A stretch of DNA of 64,000 bases from Diprion similis (lineage: Eukaryota; Arthropoda; Insecta; Hymenoptera; Diprionidae). Made by a program: the position numbers and the translations under genes. The notes beneath the pieces were generated by a model, which was not told where the DNA came from, did not search any database, and saw nothing but the letters and a program-made list of their open reading frames with translations. Below, piece by piece: positions 52,031 to 63,335 of this stretch. Position 1 is the first letter of the stretch. The number at the start of each line of letters is the position of its first letter. The stretch is from NCBI RefSeq assembly GCF_021155765.1, contig NC_060114.1, positions 2,976,001 to 3,040,000 on the forward strand, given 5' to 3'.

Positions 52031-53294
52031 GTATGAACCTCTTTCTTCTTTTCACTGACCTTTCTCGCTTTTTCTTATACGTCAGGCTTGCGTCGGTTTT
52101 CTAGGGTTTTTTACTTCAACTCCGTAGTTCTGCTTGTCTTGGCTGTGTATGTTTCTCTTCTGTTTTGACGGATCGCACTATTCGTGTCTAGTCACTTCCG
52201 CGAGTCAAATGCAACTCGAATATTACGTTATTATAAAAATTTGTAACTTGAACGAAGTAAGTGAAAAATAGTTTTGTTGAATAAATTTTTATTTAATTTA
52301 AATATGAGGATGTACAATCAGCGAAATATTAAGTTTAAGACCTGTGTTATATAACCAATATAAAAACCATATCGTTGATCTGAATATCCTTCTATTTGAC
52401 CAACAAATGTTTGATCAATGCAAGATCATATTCTGATGGTTTAAAAAACTCTCAGTCAACGGAACTGAATATTTAGTTGAAAAAATCACAGTTAAGTACA
52501 AGCAACTAAACATTCGGTGTAGTGTTTCAATCATTAATTGAAACTCATTTGTTAACTGTAATCTCATATCGTTCAGATAAACAAATGCTCAGGCTACAAA
52601 GTGAGGAAATATTTTATTAGAATTACTATAAATTTCGATTGACGATCGAGCCTGAATGGAATCAAAGGAAGTCCTGCAATCATTTGGAATGGTTACGATC
52701 AAAAATAAAATTGAAATTTTCAGCCTAATTACAATTGGTAAATTTTTCAGTATTAACGCAAACAAATTATAATTTATCGCAAGTCAGATAAGTAACATTT
52801 TTTATTTTCTATTAAACAACGCGAAATTTTGTTCGAGATCGAACCAGGAACCGCTCGAAAATACTTGTCATCCTACCTAGTCGCATATCTGTATCCACTA
52901 CCCCAAATTATCGCACAGATTTCGGGTCAACTTTTGGTGACTCAGATGACAAGATATACGATTTTAGTGATACGAAGCTATTACCAAGTGACATGAAGAG
53001 ATTTTGTAAATAAATACAAGGTTTTCATCGGTATTACCACAATTTGAAAGCAATAAACAAGCCGATGAAATAGGTCAGTCAACCTTTACAGGATCTTGAC
53101 ATTTTTCTTCGATTTTTTAGTTTAAAGTCCTAAACTTTTCATTGTCATTGGGTTGGATGGCGAAAAAGATTACACCACTTTCGCGCCTATATTGCGGCTT
53201 CCGAGACAGAAAAAATCAAGAGTTTAATTTTGTTATTTCTTAGTCGAATACTGTCAGATCATTTCTTATAAAAAATTTAGCCAATACCCTTAAA
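52031..53294. other. No gene called; SINE head inside
   Basis: AT-rich sequence with a tRNA-like segment at 52830-52915 described separately. No frames with features. Confidence 0.35.
52830..52915 (-). repeat. tRNA-derived SINE head
   Basis: Minus strand: ggggtagtggatacagatat (A-box-like) and, about 45 bases later, cctggttcgatctcgaac (B-box, nearly the consensus GGTTCGANNC). The match to tRNA is better than in the copies at 1.7 and 3.9 kb. Acceptor-stem pairing is not evident, so a SINE or tRNA pseudogene is likelier than a functional tRNA. Confidence 0.45.
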
Positions 53295-53536
53295 TAGAGT
53301 TTTCCGACCAGATTTGATCAAATTTGAACTAATAGTCCGCCATATCGGATCCACCATCTTGAATCTTTAGAATCCGAATGCAGATTCGTAATTAGAGACT
53401 CTGAAAACCCTCAGATAGAGTTTTTCGAGCAGGTTTGATCGAATTTGAACTAATAGTCCGCCATATTGGATCCGCCATCTTGAATTTTCAGAATCAGAAT
53501 GCAGATTCGTATTCAGCGACCCCAAAAACATACAGT
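53295..53536. repeat. Tandem duplication, 121-bp period, two copies
   Basis: Unit one starts tagagttttccgaccagatt (53295) and unit two tagagtttttcgagcaggtt (53416). Both continue tttgaactaatagtccgcca and ccaccatcttgaatc/ccgccatcttgaatt. The exact period is 121 bases. The phrase tccgccatcttgaatt also occurs near 45.2 kb. Confidence 0.8.
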
Positions 53537-54049
53537 ATGTGTAAACCACGTGTGTGGGTGGAGGGGTAACTTTCTCGAAAATGAATTCTTTCTTCAATTT
53601 TGACCATTTTTTTTCAATAAAATTGTTTCTAACAATGAGAATTTAAATTATATCGAAATAATGACTTTCAAGTATCGAAATTCTATTAGCATACTTTCAT
53701 AAATAGTAAAAACAAGCAAAAAATGAACGTAAAACAGGTGGGAAGAATACTTCCCAATATGACTCAAAGTGTAAACTTTAAAATACCATGAAATTAGATG
53801 AATTTATCTAAACAGCTAAAAGCCGATATATCGGTTACCGGTCCTGTGAAGGTTAACAAATAAAATGCTCCCAATCGACAAAGTATTTCTTTTATATATT
53901 CCGTTTATATAATTGGTCCAACACACTACGAACTCGGAGGGAAAGCCCGGAGAGGACTGTTTCTACAAGTGCCAATACCTAACGGTTCGTTTCTCCCGAA
54001 GAGTTCGTTTCTAGTGAGAAGTGTAAATGTATAAACAAAGTGGATTTTG

Positions 54050-54193
54050 GAATAGATGAAATTGGGATTTGGAATTGGAAGTTGAGTTGATTGGATTGGG
54101 GAATTTAATTATATATATGCAGAATAGATGAAATTGGGTTTTGCAATTGAAATTTGAGTTGATTAGATTGCGGAATTTAAGTTTCTTCATACT
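54050..54193. repeat. Tandem duplication, 72-bp period, two copies
   Basis: gaatagatgaaattgggatt at 54050 and gaatagatgaaattgggttt at 54122, each followed by ttgagttgattggattg-type sequence. It underlies the false minus frame at 54011-54211. Confidence 0.8.
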
Positions 54194-56131
54194 TGGGTCG
54201 AAAGTACGCATTTTCGTCCCCGATTTCGAGGACGAAACTAGGTCCTTTACTCCCTGCTAAAACGTAGCGCACGCCATCTGTGGCGCGGGAGAAAAATCAA
54301 GCAAGACGGGAGCAAGATTAGTGGGTGGCAGTTGGAGGTTATAAATACAAGCGTCTCTGCCTGTATCACGGACCTCTGCGCGTTGTTTGTATTTAATTTT
54401 TACGAAGATTCTGAAGTGAGAATGAATAACAACAAATCCTCATCTGACGAATCAGAAATTAAGGCAGAAATCTTCAAGTATTTCCATTCCGAGGCAAACA
54501 GTGATGAAATATTCAAGTTATCTTAGTTTCAACGATGAAAGAATTTATTTAATCAACACTGCAAATGCCGCGGGCATTGACCACGAATTCAGACCCATAA
54601 CCTCAACTCTTGGAATGAATAATCACGATTTAATTTCTACAATTAATCGCGTACTTTTGATCGGCTATGAAGAAAAAAAGTATAAGCTACATGGGACGAA
54701 AATCGAACACCCGTCTCTGCATGTCAGGATTCCCGAGGCGAAGTCAAAATTCTATTTTCGACCCTTGTGGCTTAATATACTATTTTTTGATGTTAGAATA
54801 AAAGTTTAGTCACAGATAAAAGTGTGAAAGCAGGAAAGGTGCGAAAGATGCGGACGGCTTGTGGCTGGCAGGCCAAACGCAAAACCATTTTTCTCAAAAT
54901 TGGTGCCGTTTCTCATGCTGGTACGAGGTCGCAAAGTAAAAATTCGCAAAGATCTTCAAAAATTCTGTTAATCTATGATGCTAAAACTATCAAATGGCCG
55001 TTTCCCCGTTTTTGTGCTCGGTTGCGCTTCGAAATTTCGAATATTAACATAATGATTTGCTGCTTTATTTCGTTGAACCGAAGCTCCTTTAACCGTTTTT
55101 TTTCATGAACTGATGTCACGTTACAAACGTAAAACATTTTAATCAGATAAATGTTTTCTATCTCTGGACTTATCAACGTCTGTTTATCACAAGGTCGTTC
55201 CGCGATTCGCGTTTCACTTCTAATTTTAAATTTTACAACGACTTTCACCAATTAAAATTTAACGATCACCAGAAATTGTCTTGATTGAAATACGAAGACG
55301 ATTCCCGCCGTAGATATAAGTATTCATATCACACCGTTTAAGCTAGTCGTTACTTACAGTATACCTAGTACTGTTAATCAGTGGAAATTTTCAATTGTGT
55401 TCAATTTGCACTGCCTGCAATAAATTTATAACTTTGCATTAATCAGCTTTCCGCAGCTTTCAATAATGCCATGTTACTTTGAATGATAGTGTCAGTTTAT
55501 ATCAGTGTGTGTTTAATGTCTATATCTTTATTGTCTCTTTTTTTTTATATCTCCTGTTTACTTCACTTCTCGCTATATCTTGAATGGGGAAATAATAATT
55601 TGATTAATGGGTTAGTGAAGTGCTGATGAAGCGAGCCAACCGTATTTTTTACCATTTCCTTCTCGTCAGGGTAAAAAAATCGTTTCAAACTTTGGGAAAA
55701 GATGTAGTTTCTTCAATTTTGTTTGCGTCATAGTTCGAAAACTCAACGAAAATTCCGAACTTCCAGCAACAGATTATCACTAACTTTGAGGTTATGATAC
55801 GCTGCTGATATCTGAATCCCGTGTTTTCCGTATTTTTATATCAATTTCGAGAACTTTTTCCTATCTCCATTTAAGCACAACAGCAAATACTATCATTTTC
55901 TGGAATTCGAAGCGGTTTCATTACCATAGAAAAGCAAAAGAAGTGAAAATTACGATCTGCTCACATCGTTGGCACTCCGATGTCCACTTAAGTTACCTCT
56001 CTAAATGGGTTTGGGGATTTTACTTTCATATTAGTCTAGAAATAAATCTAGTCCTAATGCATTCGAAAAAACTTAATAAATATGAAAAGCTATGAACATT
56101 GTTTTTGCAGAGTTATTACTGATAGCTAATC
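54194..56131 (+). promoter_or_regulatory. Upstream region of scramblase; TATA-like site
   Basis: A TATA-like tataaata (54340-54347) lies in a GC-richer patch (54230-54400) followed by an ATG at 54422 (MNNNKSSSDESEIKAEIFKY, 35 codons) and a second frame to 54809. These frames match nothing I know and may be a retroelement. Alternatively the patch is the promoter of the scramblase gene, whose first coding exon is preceded by an acceptor at about 56110. I see no other gene to 56131. Confidence 0.3.
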
Positions 56132-56324
56132 ATGGGTGATTGGCAAAATCCTCATCAAGCGGGATGGAATTCTGGCGTACAAGGGATGAACATGCCACCT
56201 ACAGTACCCCTCATGACGCCCCCGCAACCCGGAATACCTCTCATGCAACAAGGGATGCAACCTGGTGTTCCAATGCAACCTGGGCTTCCGGTACAACCTG
56301 GTGCTGTAGTGCAAGTTCCTCCAG
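56132..56324 (+). CDS. Phospholipid scramblase, coding exon 1 (Pro-rich N-terminus)
   Basis: Encodes MGDWQNPHQAGWNSG and then a Met/Pro/Gln/Gly-rich stretch with repeated QPG-x-P units (PPQPGIPLMQQGMQPGVPMQ) ending VVQVPPG. Pro-rich N-termini with SH3/WW-binding character precede the scramblase domain in this family. An acceptor tttttgcag about 25 bases before the ATG implies an untranslated exon upstream. The donor is cctccag|gtaaag, phase 1. The next exon completes a Gly codon. The neighbouring plus and minus frames here are shadows. Confidence 0.85.
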
Positions 56325-58137
56325 GTAAAGTTACGAGATACTACTAACGCCTTAGGAATTTTAAGCAAGCAGGGAACTTGGAATACTTGAAGTGAACTGC
56401 GGTATTATCTGTAGGATAAATTGATGTATGGTTGAATTGTGAGTATTGTGGTTTAGAAGTTTTTTTCCTCTTCTTTGGCGTTTAACAAATTCTGAATACT
56501 CACTCTGTGTATACGATAGTGAATCTCAAGTCATGGAATTTAAACATGGAAGATAACGCGCCATTGTTCTAAATTCAAGCAAACAAAGATTACCCGTTAT
56601 TTTTCCCTTCGTTGTGTGTCGAGTGCGACGATTGCTGGGAATGAGATAAACTTTGTGTAAAAACACTCATGACTGATTGGGTAAAATGAATGCTCAAGAA
56701 GCCTGTCGTCGCGTTATAAGCTATTAGTTGTATGAAACACTTAAGGCTTGCAGCGGTGTCAGTTCCCTTTATAAAATGTTTCTGTCCAAGACTGTGTTTT
56801 CAAGATCATGAACTAGAAAATATCGAGAAAATATATAACTCTTGACGGTCACTTTTCTTCGTAATATGGAATCTGAATATTTTGAAACATCGTGGAAATT
56901 AAAGATCAAACAACTACGCAGACACTTCCGCTATATTATAAGACGAACCGTGCGTCGGTATAAGAAGAAGAAGGAGTACACACGATTCCTCACTGAAGAG
57001 GAACAAAGGTTTATGAATTTTTTAATTCACGTTTATCTGCATAATTGAATTTCAACTGCATTTCCTGCTACACGAGGACGAATTAATCACGATATATTGT
57101 ACTGTTAAAGTGATCTACGGAATGGGTGGCTCTTTCATCTACTTGAGACCATTCTGAATTGCAAAGTAATCGAAACGAAGGTTTCAGCGTGGTTTACCTT
57201 GATTTTATTGAAGTTTTTATTATTTTCTAAACTTGTTTGATTTTCTCTTCGGTTAAACAAGACGCCTAGTTTCGAATAAGACCGATGACTCCGGTAATTA
57301 ATTAATACTACAACTTCCATCATCTTAGCAATGTGAAAACCATCTCAGTTTTTTGTCAAGATTCTCAGCGACACCGGAAATGCGAATTAGTATTAAAAAT
57401 TCCGCGGTGTCTTATCATTGAAGTCTTGAGCAGTAGATTTTCATTTGGGCTAAATTAAAACATTGTTACGAACGAATCTTCCAACTTCCATTCCGTTTCA
57501 TAAAAATTATAAATCTTCATCGGAATTTCGAATTCACCATTAGTTCGTCTTTGGTTCTGAACATTTCCCGTTTTTATCCATCTACCATTCAAAAGCGAAC
57601 TCTTTCTAAAGATACTTCTCCCGACCCTACATTCAATGACATTCAATTGCATTCACCAAGTAAATTCACGTTCACAAACGTTCACGTTCGTAAACAACAT
57701 TTCGACCAACATCAATCAGTAATTAATATCCATTTATAAACCTTCCGTTGTTATCACTTGAAGCAGGAAGAAACCATATCATCATCCATAACGGGCGTCA
57801 CACCGATCTACTGTCTAACTATTAGCTAATGAAGTGTGCCAGGAGCGAGAATATATAATCGTTTTGATTCCATCAAGTTCGTAAGGGTCATAAATAATTT
57901 GAAGTTGCGATTTCAGCTCTAAATTTAGCCTGCAAATTTTGTTCAGAGCTTCCTGTAGACAATGTTTAATTATTCGCTCTCAAGATTAGTTTCAAAGCTG
58001 CACGTGAGAATCTTGGACAAACATGTCGGTTGTGGTTTTCGATGTACATCATACAACACTGAAAAAATACATAATTTACAGTATTGGCATCGATATCTCA
58101 TACCGCATCCATAAACTTATTCATCACGCATTTACAG
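56325..58137 (+). other. Scramblase intron 1
   Basis: The intron is 1.8 kb, gtaaag to tttacag. It contains a small plus-strand ORF at 56866-57048, listed separately. Otherwise no features. Confidence 0.7.
56866..57048 (+). CDS. Small basic ORF in scramblase intron 1
   Basis: From the second Met: MESEYFETSWKLKIKQLRRH, then FRYIIRRTVRRYKKKKEYTR and a Glu-rich helix ending in FLIHVYLHN; 60 residues, strongly basic in the middle. The composition is more protein-like than most chance frames here, but I recognise no family and no promoter or splice context supports it. It could be a chance ORF. Confidence 0.2.
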   Translation: MESEYFETSWKLKIKQLRRHFRYIIRRTVRRYKKKKEYTRFLTEEEQRFMNFLIHVYLHN

Positions 58138-58236
58138 GTGGTTGGCCGATGCCAAACAGCAGTTGTCCATCCGGCTTGGAGTACCTTATGGCCCTTGATC
58201 GTTTGATGGTGGATCAACAGGTTGAGTTACTCGAAG
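58138..58236 (+). CDS. Phospholipid scramblase, coding exon 2
   Basis: Encodes GWPMPNSSCPSGLEYLMALD, then RLMVDQQVELLE. This is the conserved entry to the scramblase domain: C-P-x-G-L-E-Y-L, then D-x-[IL]-x-V-x-Q-x-x-E-L-L-E. Acceptor tttacag, donor ctcgaag|gtaatt. It is 99 bases long and phase 1 at both ends, consistent with its neighbours. Confidence 0.9.
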
Positions 58237-58977
58237 GTAATTTTTACACTATATTAAAAACATTATATTTAAAAACCAAGCACACCTGTTTCTTTTTTGC
58301 AACGCATGTGTACAAGTAGAGTATAGTTGTACCATTTGTGGGCACCTTTGTAAGATTCTGTATTTATTAATCTGACTTTTAATTTCCGACTACTCTATTC
58401 ATGACTAAAATCCAACGTTTAACTAGTTTTGGCCAATTTTTTCATACTTGGTACGTTCTATTGTTTGAAAATTAGTGTTACCGTGGATTAGATCAAATCT
58501 GTACCATTTTTGGACATAAACTTACATTACACGTCATGAACTATGAATATGGTCACAACTAGATCACACAGATCACGTGATAGTACCTACCGAGGTAAAC
58601 AAAACCACGTAGACTTGCTTTATAAATGTCATTTTGTTTGTTGTGAGATAACATGTGATATCTAACGATTGCTAGAAGTTAGCAAAGAGCAGGAGTCAAA
58701 TTGCAAGCGTGTCTCACAGTGGCCATGTTCTTTTTGCGCCGAAGTTTGAATCCACCGTAGAAATATTATGAAAAACAATCTACTCCTCGATACTGTGAAC
58801 CTAAAATTGAGATTTTCTTTATTCTGTGATATGTTTAACTTAGAGCGTTAAAAACATTTAATACCTATTTTACTAGAACAATGAAGAAAATCAGTGAGGT
58901 ACACCTTCGCTAGTTTTCTGCAAAAAAGAAACGGTTATGCTTGGCTCTGCAGCATTTAAAATTTTTTCGAACCGTAG

Positions 58978-59195
58978 CTTTCACCGGGTGGGAAACGGCA
59001 AATAAGTACGTGGTCAAAGATCCTAGAGGACAAGTTGTGTATTACGTAGCAGAAGAGTCACACTTTTGTGGTAGAATGTGCTGCGGCAAATACCGACCCT
59101 TCAATATGCGGATTGTCGACGTTACGATGAAGGAAGTTATCAGCCTTCACCGCCCCCTGCAGTGCTCTAGCTGCTGTTTCCCGTGCTGTTTGCAG
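58978..59195 (+). CDS. Phospholipid scramblase, coding exon 3
   Basis: Starts FTGWETANKYVVKDPRGQVV and continues YYVAEESHFCGRMCCGKYRP, FNMRIVDVTMKEVISLHRPL, QCSSCCFPCCLQ. This matches the family's first beta-rich half. CCFPCC corresponds to the palmitoylated cysteine cluster that anchors scramblases to the plasma membrane. I place the acceptor at cgtag (58977), because this gives E-A-F-T-G in frame with exon 2; a gcag 24 bases earlier would not. Donor ttgcag|gttcag, phase 0. The Ca2+-binding and C-terminal membrane segments are encoded beyond the window. Confidence 0.92.
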
Positions 59196-59701
59196 GTTCA
59201 GTACTTATACGTTCAAAATCTAACAAAAGTACATAATGCAACCTATACATGCCTAAATTTTTACCTGTCTTTACTAGTCATGTTGTGGTTGTGGATCCTA
59301 CAAAATGCAGTCCAGCGGAATAGAAAATTTTATACGGTTACATTTCCTGCTTGATTAAAATATACTTTTTAATTTGATGAAAGAAAAAAAAAGAAAAAAT
59401 TTCCAAAATTTTCTCACCAGCAGAAAACTGCGTCAGGTTTTGTAATGGCTTCTTATCTTCAAGTACTTTTTTATCCAATTTTTAAACTTCGATTTCATTA
59501 TTCATCAAATGTCCGCCACTGTAAGCCATCCGAATTTACCATTGTTGTAGTTTCTACGTTTCTGAAATCTTTGTGACAGTTGGCGTGCTGTTAGTGTTCC
59601 TGGCTAATAAATACGTGGCAAGTATTTCATTACAGCTTAATTTTTTATGCACAAAAGTAGCGTTATTAAATTGGCAGCCACACCTGAAGGTCTTGCATAA
59701 G

Positions 59702-60671
59702 AAGTCCAAGCATTGGGTGATTTCATGAAACAAAAAATCCTACCAAGCGATTTTTTTGATTGGAATATGTTAGTGGGTAGCCCCTAACTGTAAAACCAAG
59801 TTTTTGTTACCATATGCCTTCTGCGTTAGCCGCTATCTTGGAAAACGTGTTATTATCAATATCTCGTAAACGATGCGTCGGTCGATAAAAATGATAACAA
59901 CTCCTTTTTTTAGGGAATTCAATTTCCTATCACTTTTGATAGTAACTCTTTTTTCTACAGTAGATATTTGCCGAGATATAGTCACTTGAAAAAATCAAAA
60001 TGTGGTTGTTGTTAAATGGCTCATTGAAAGTTGGAGATACACAAGAAAGGATAAGAATCAAACTTGTAAAACATAAAATTCTCAACAAACTTCATCAGAG
60101 GTTTTTTCTATTAAAATCAATAATTAATGAGATTTAGTGCGTTGAATATTCGAAAAGCCATCTATTTTCACTAAGCATAAAATATAAATAATCTAAACAA
60201 ATAAAGCCATTTATTTTCACTTAAGTATAAATTATAAATAATCTAATTAACCGGTTTTTCGACTATTCAGTACACTATATCTCATTAACTATGGATTTTA
60301 CGAGACAAACTACAGAAAAGTTGGAATTTTGTGTTCTACAAGTTTGATTATTATCATTTCTTGTGTATCTGCAACTTGCAACGTGATATTTAACAAAAAC
60401 CACATTTTCACTTTCTTAAGTGACAATATCTCGAAATATATCGTCTATATAAACAAAGTTATCATAATTTTTATCGTCCAACGTGCCGTTTACAAGATAT
60501 TGATGAAAATACGTTTCCCAAGATGGCGGCTAATGCAGAATGCACATGGTGACGAAAATTTGGTTTTACACTTGGGAGCCACCCACTAACATATATACTT
60601 CAATAAAAAAATCGCTTGGTAGGATTTTTCGTTTTTTAACTCCTATGATGCAGTGCTCTAATGCTTGGACT
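59702..60671. mobile_element. 970-bp foldback in scramblase intron
   Basis: Left end agtccaagcattgggtga, right end reverse-complemented agtccaagcattagagca. Mirrored inner blocks: aaaatcctaccaagcgattt, gttagtgggt, aaaaccaa, gccgctatcttggaaaacgt against gccgccatcttgggaaacgt, and aacaaaaaccacattttcac-type sequence. The centre near 60190 also holds a direct repeat (agccatttattttcacttaa). Confidence 0.75.
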
Positions 60672-61029
60672 AAAGATATTGAATAATAGTTCCTTGTTGA
60701 TCGAAATATGGTTCATTTGAGAATGTGCAAATGCAATTGGATGTATGTACAGTAGAGAGCTGTGTTTGAAGAGAATATGGTTTTGAGTGAGATATGTGGT
60801 TGTTGAAAGTTAGAATACGAGTGAATCTAGAGATAAAGCGTATAAAGACGATAGCGAGCAGTGTGAGGCTGGATGGAGACAAGAGGACAGGATAATGACC
60901 GTAGCGTTAATATGAGAAATGTATGGGGAAGGCGTGTTGCAGTCCGCCGGACGTGACGTGAGGTTTCGAAAATACGAATATTCATGGGACTTTATACTAA
61001 ACATAAAATTGATGATGTAGAAAGTATTT

Positions 61030-61444
61030 GGGGGGGGGGGGGGGCGCGGTAAGGGTTTCAGCGTAAAAAAACACCTTTTTTGTGAATTTTTTTTGAAAGT
61101 ATGGATTGGGCAAATTTATTGAAACCTTTTGTACATTATTGAGCATACCTTTAACAATATTCTGTAATTTTTCCATGCAGAAATATTGCAAAACAAGCCG
61201 GTGACAGAACTTGCCCCAGAACGTCTTAGAAAAAAAACCATTTGCGGTGTCCACTATATGTCGGTCGGAAATTATCTGAAATCAAAAACCATTAAAATTT
61301 AGTCAAAGTATTATCAAATCCTGCCCCCAACGTTCTACGATTATTTTTTTTTCATTTAAAAATTTTTGGTGGCCATCTAAAGTGTAATAAACTGCTATTT
61401 TCCACGAAAAAATTCCGCCATTTTGTGGGTGGGAAACCCCTTAA
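61030..61444. repeat. G-run repeat family, copy with TTAA right edge
   Basis: It begins with 15 G (61030-61044). The order gtacattattgagcat, tccatgcag, ggtgacagaac follows, matching the reverse complement of 32655-33297. A TTAA stands at 61441-61444 after gggaaacccc. The copy appears incomplete. The 85-codon minus frame here is not coding. Confidence 0.5.
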
Positions 61445-61934
61445 TGTTAAAATTTTTTTTTTAACTAAACGTTGGTGGGAGGTATTTTATATGTAGAAAA
61501 TGTGTACCAAGTTTGGAATGAATCGTCCAAGTAGTTTGTAAATGGCAGTGTGAACACGGACGCGTTTTTCGCAAAACTACTTTTTCAAAGTCCGTAAATA
61601 ACTTATTATCGATTGAACCGAGAAGTGTCATATGGAAAAGTTGTTCCATTTGAAGGGGGAAAATGATTTGTTTCCAAGTAAATGTCATCTGAAGCTCATA
61701 TCTTATGAGATTTCGGTAGTCGCGATGTTTTTTTAATGGGACGATCTATTTTCGTGCTCACTACAAGGAAGCGCGAAAATATCTGCAACATCAGAACCTT
61801 CGGCTCAAAAATTCATGATTAAGTAACGGAGCTGGGAATTCAAGGAGAATGAATTGTATCGGCACATTTTATACTTCTTTCACGTAATTTGTTTTATCAA
61901 GAACTCAAAATGTTGTCCATCAACCTGAATGCAC

Positions 61935-62410
61935 TTGTCATTACGCATAGGATGCCAGTTCGTCTATTCACGGATATGAAGGAACGTATCAGATGCGCGA
62001 CATCCCTTGGCAGACAAGCCAGTTACGCAAGAAGAAATAAAGCGAAGCCTCAAAAAATGCAATATAAGTCAATTTCTCGGTCCAGATGAGGTTAGCATCG
62101 AGTTTTATAAAAAAATCTCCCAAACAATTGGTTCTTCTACATATACATATAAAGTGCCTGTTCAATAGAATAATTAACGAAGAGAAGATCCCGTCCTCAT
62201 GGTGAGAGCTCCAAGCGACAATGATCGTCAAAAATGGAGACCCAGACGATCCATCTAATCACAGGTGCATCTCTTTTGCACACCATGTACCGAAAATATT
62301 TACACAGATCCTTCTGGACCGACTTTCTACTCAGATAGAAGAAACTAACTCGTTTCCACAATTTCTATCTGAATGTAGAAAAACAAGGTGATGCACCGAC
62401 GATACAGGAT
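61935..62410 (+). pseudogene. LINE reverse transcriptase, N-terminal half
   Basis: Plus strand, with shifts: VTQEEIKRSLKKCN, then LGPDEVSIEFYKK, LFNRIINEEKIPSSW, LQATMIVKNGDPDDPSNHRC, ISFAHHVPKIFTQILLDRL, QFLSECRKTR. This is the order SPGPDGI-E-x-x-K, LFN-x-I-L-x-x-x-x-x-P-x-x-W, KKGDPxDPxNYRxISL, HVxKIFxxIL, E-x-Q-x-G-F-R of jockey-like LINEs. Substitutions (FLSECR for FQxGFR) show decay. Confidence 0.7.
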
Positions 62411-63224
62411 GGTCAATTGAATTGGACACAGTAGAATATCTTGAAAACAACGTGGTTTAGAGAAAGATGTTTGCAGTGAAAGTTGCATGGTTTCAAGGGG
62501 AAAAAAATTGTGCTGTCGTACTTTACATGATCATGTGGAGGTAAAATTTTTTTTTTTTAAGTAGGAACGTGTACTATTTTTTACACATTTCCATTTTACA
62601 CAAAAACAAACAAATAAATAAATAGAAATTTTCTATATCAAACTGTTTTTCCTACGACGTAAATTTTTCTAGAAATCTCAAAATTAATAAAGGTATCTAA
62701 TAGAATAGTAAACTATAACAAAAAAAATGAAAAATGATTTCGAAAAATGCTCACAATTATACCCGTTTACTGAAAGCATTTCTGATTCGCTCCTTCATAT
62801 TCTCTCGAGTAGTTTGTACCATGCTGAAATCTTTTTAAAAAAATCAGGACTTGTAAGATCTGGTGACCTAGTCGGTCAATGTACTGGTCCATCTCTGCCA
62901 ATCCAGCGATTGTTGTAATCAAGATTCAATATGCCAGGCTGCTAGATCTTCCTAATACATATTTTACTGGTTTGAAGATATCTTGAAAAATTGATGTCGT
63001 AGAAAAAACAGTGTGGGATAAAAGTTATCTACATTTTTTTTCTGCAACATGGAAATATTTAAAAAAGTGCACGTTCTTATTTAAAAGAAACAAAGTTGAT
63101 CATCAAATGACTCTCCGCCGAATACAAAATACGATAGCACAGTATGTTGCCCTCTTCAAACAATGAAATTTTTATTGTAATGTTTTTCTCTAAAACGCTA
63201 TTTCCCAGATACATCTCAGTCAAC

Positions 63225-63335
63225 CAAAAAGAAAAGTGCTCCTACTTTTACGACTTTTTCCGGGCGTTCGATTCAATCAAACACTCACTGTTGTGGAAAA
63301 AGTTATTTTCAATTATTTTAAAACGTGTAGATTTG
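63225..63335 (+). pseudogene. LINE reverse transcriptase, catalytic motif A piece
   Basis: The frame reads CSYFYDFFRAFDSIKHSLLW and then KKLF. This is the LINE motif with the first catalytic Asp (F-x-D-F-x-K-A-F-D-S-I-x-H-x-x-L). It continues the copy at 61935-62410 after an insert of about 800 bases (62411-63224), whose left edge reads acaggatggtcaattgaatt, a possible mariner-like terminus. Confidence 0.6.
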
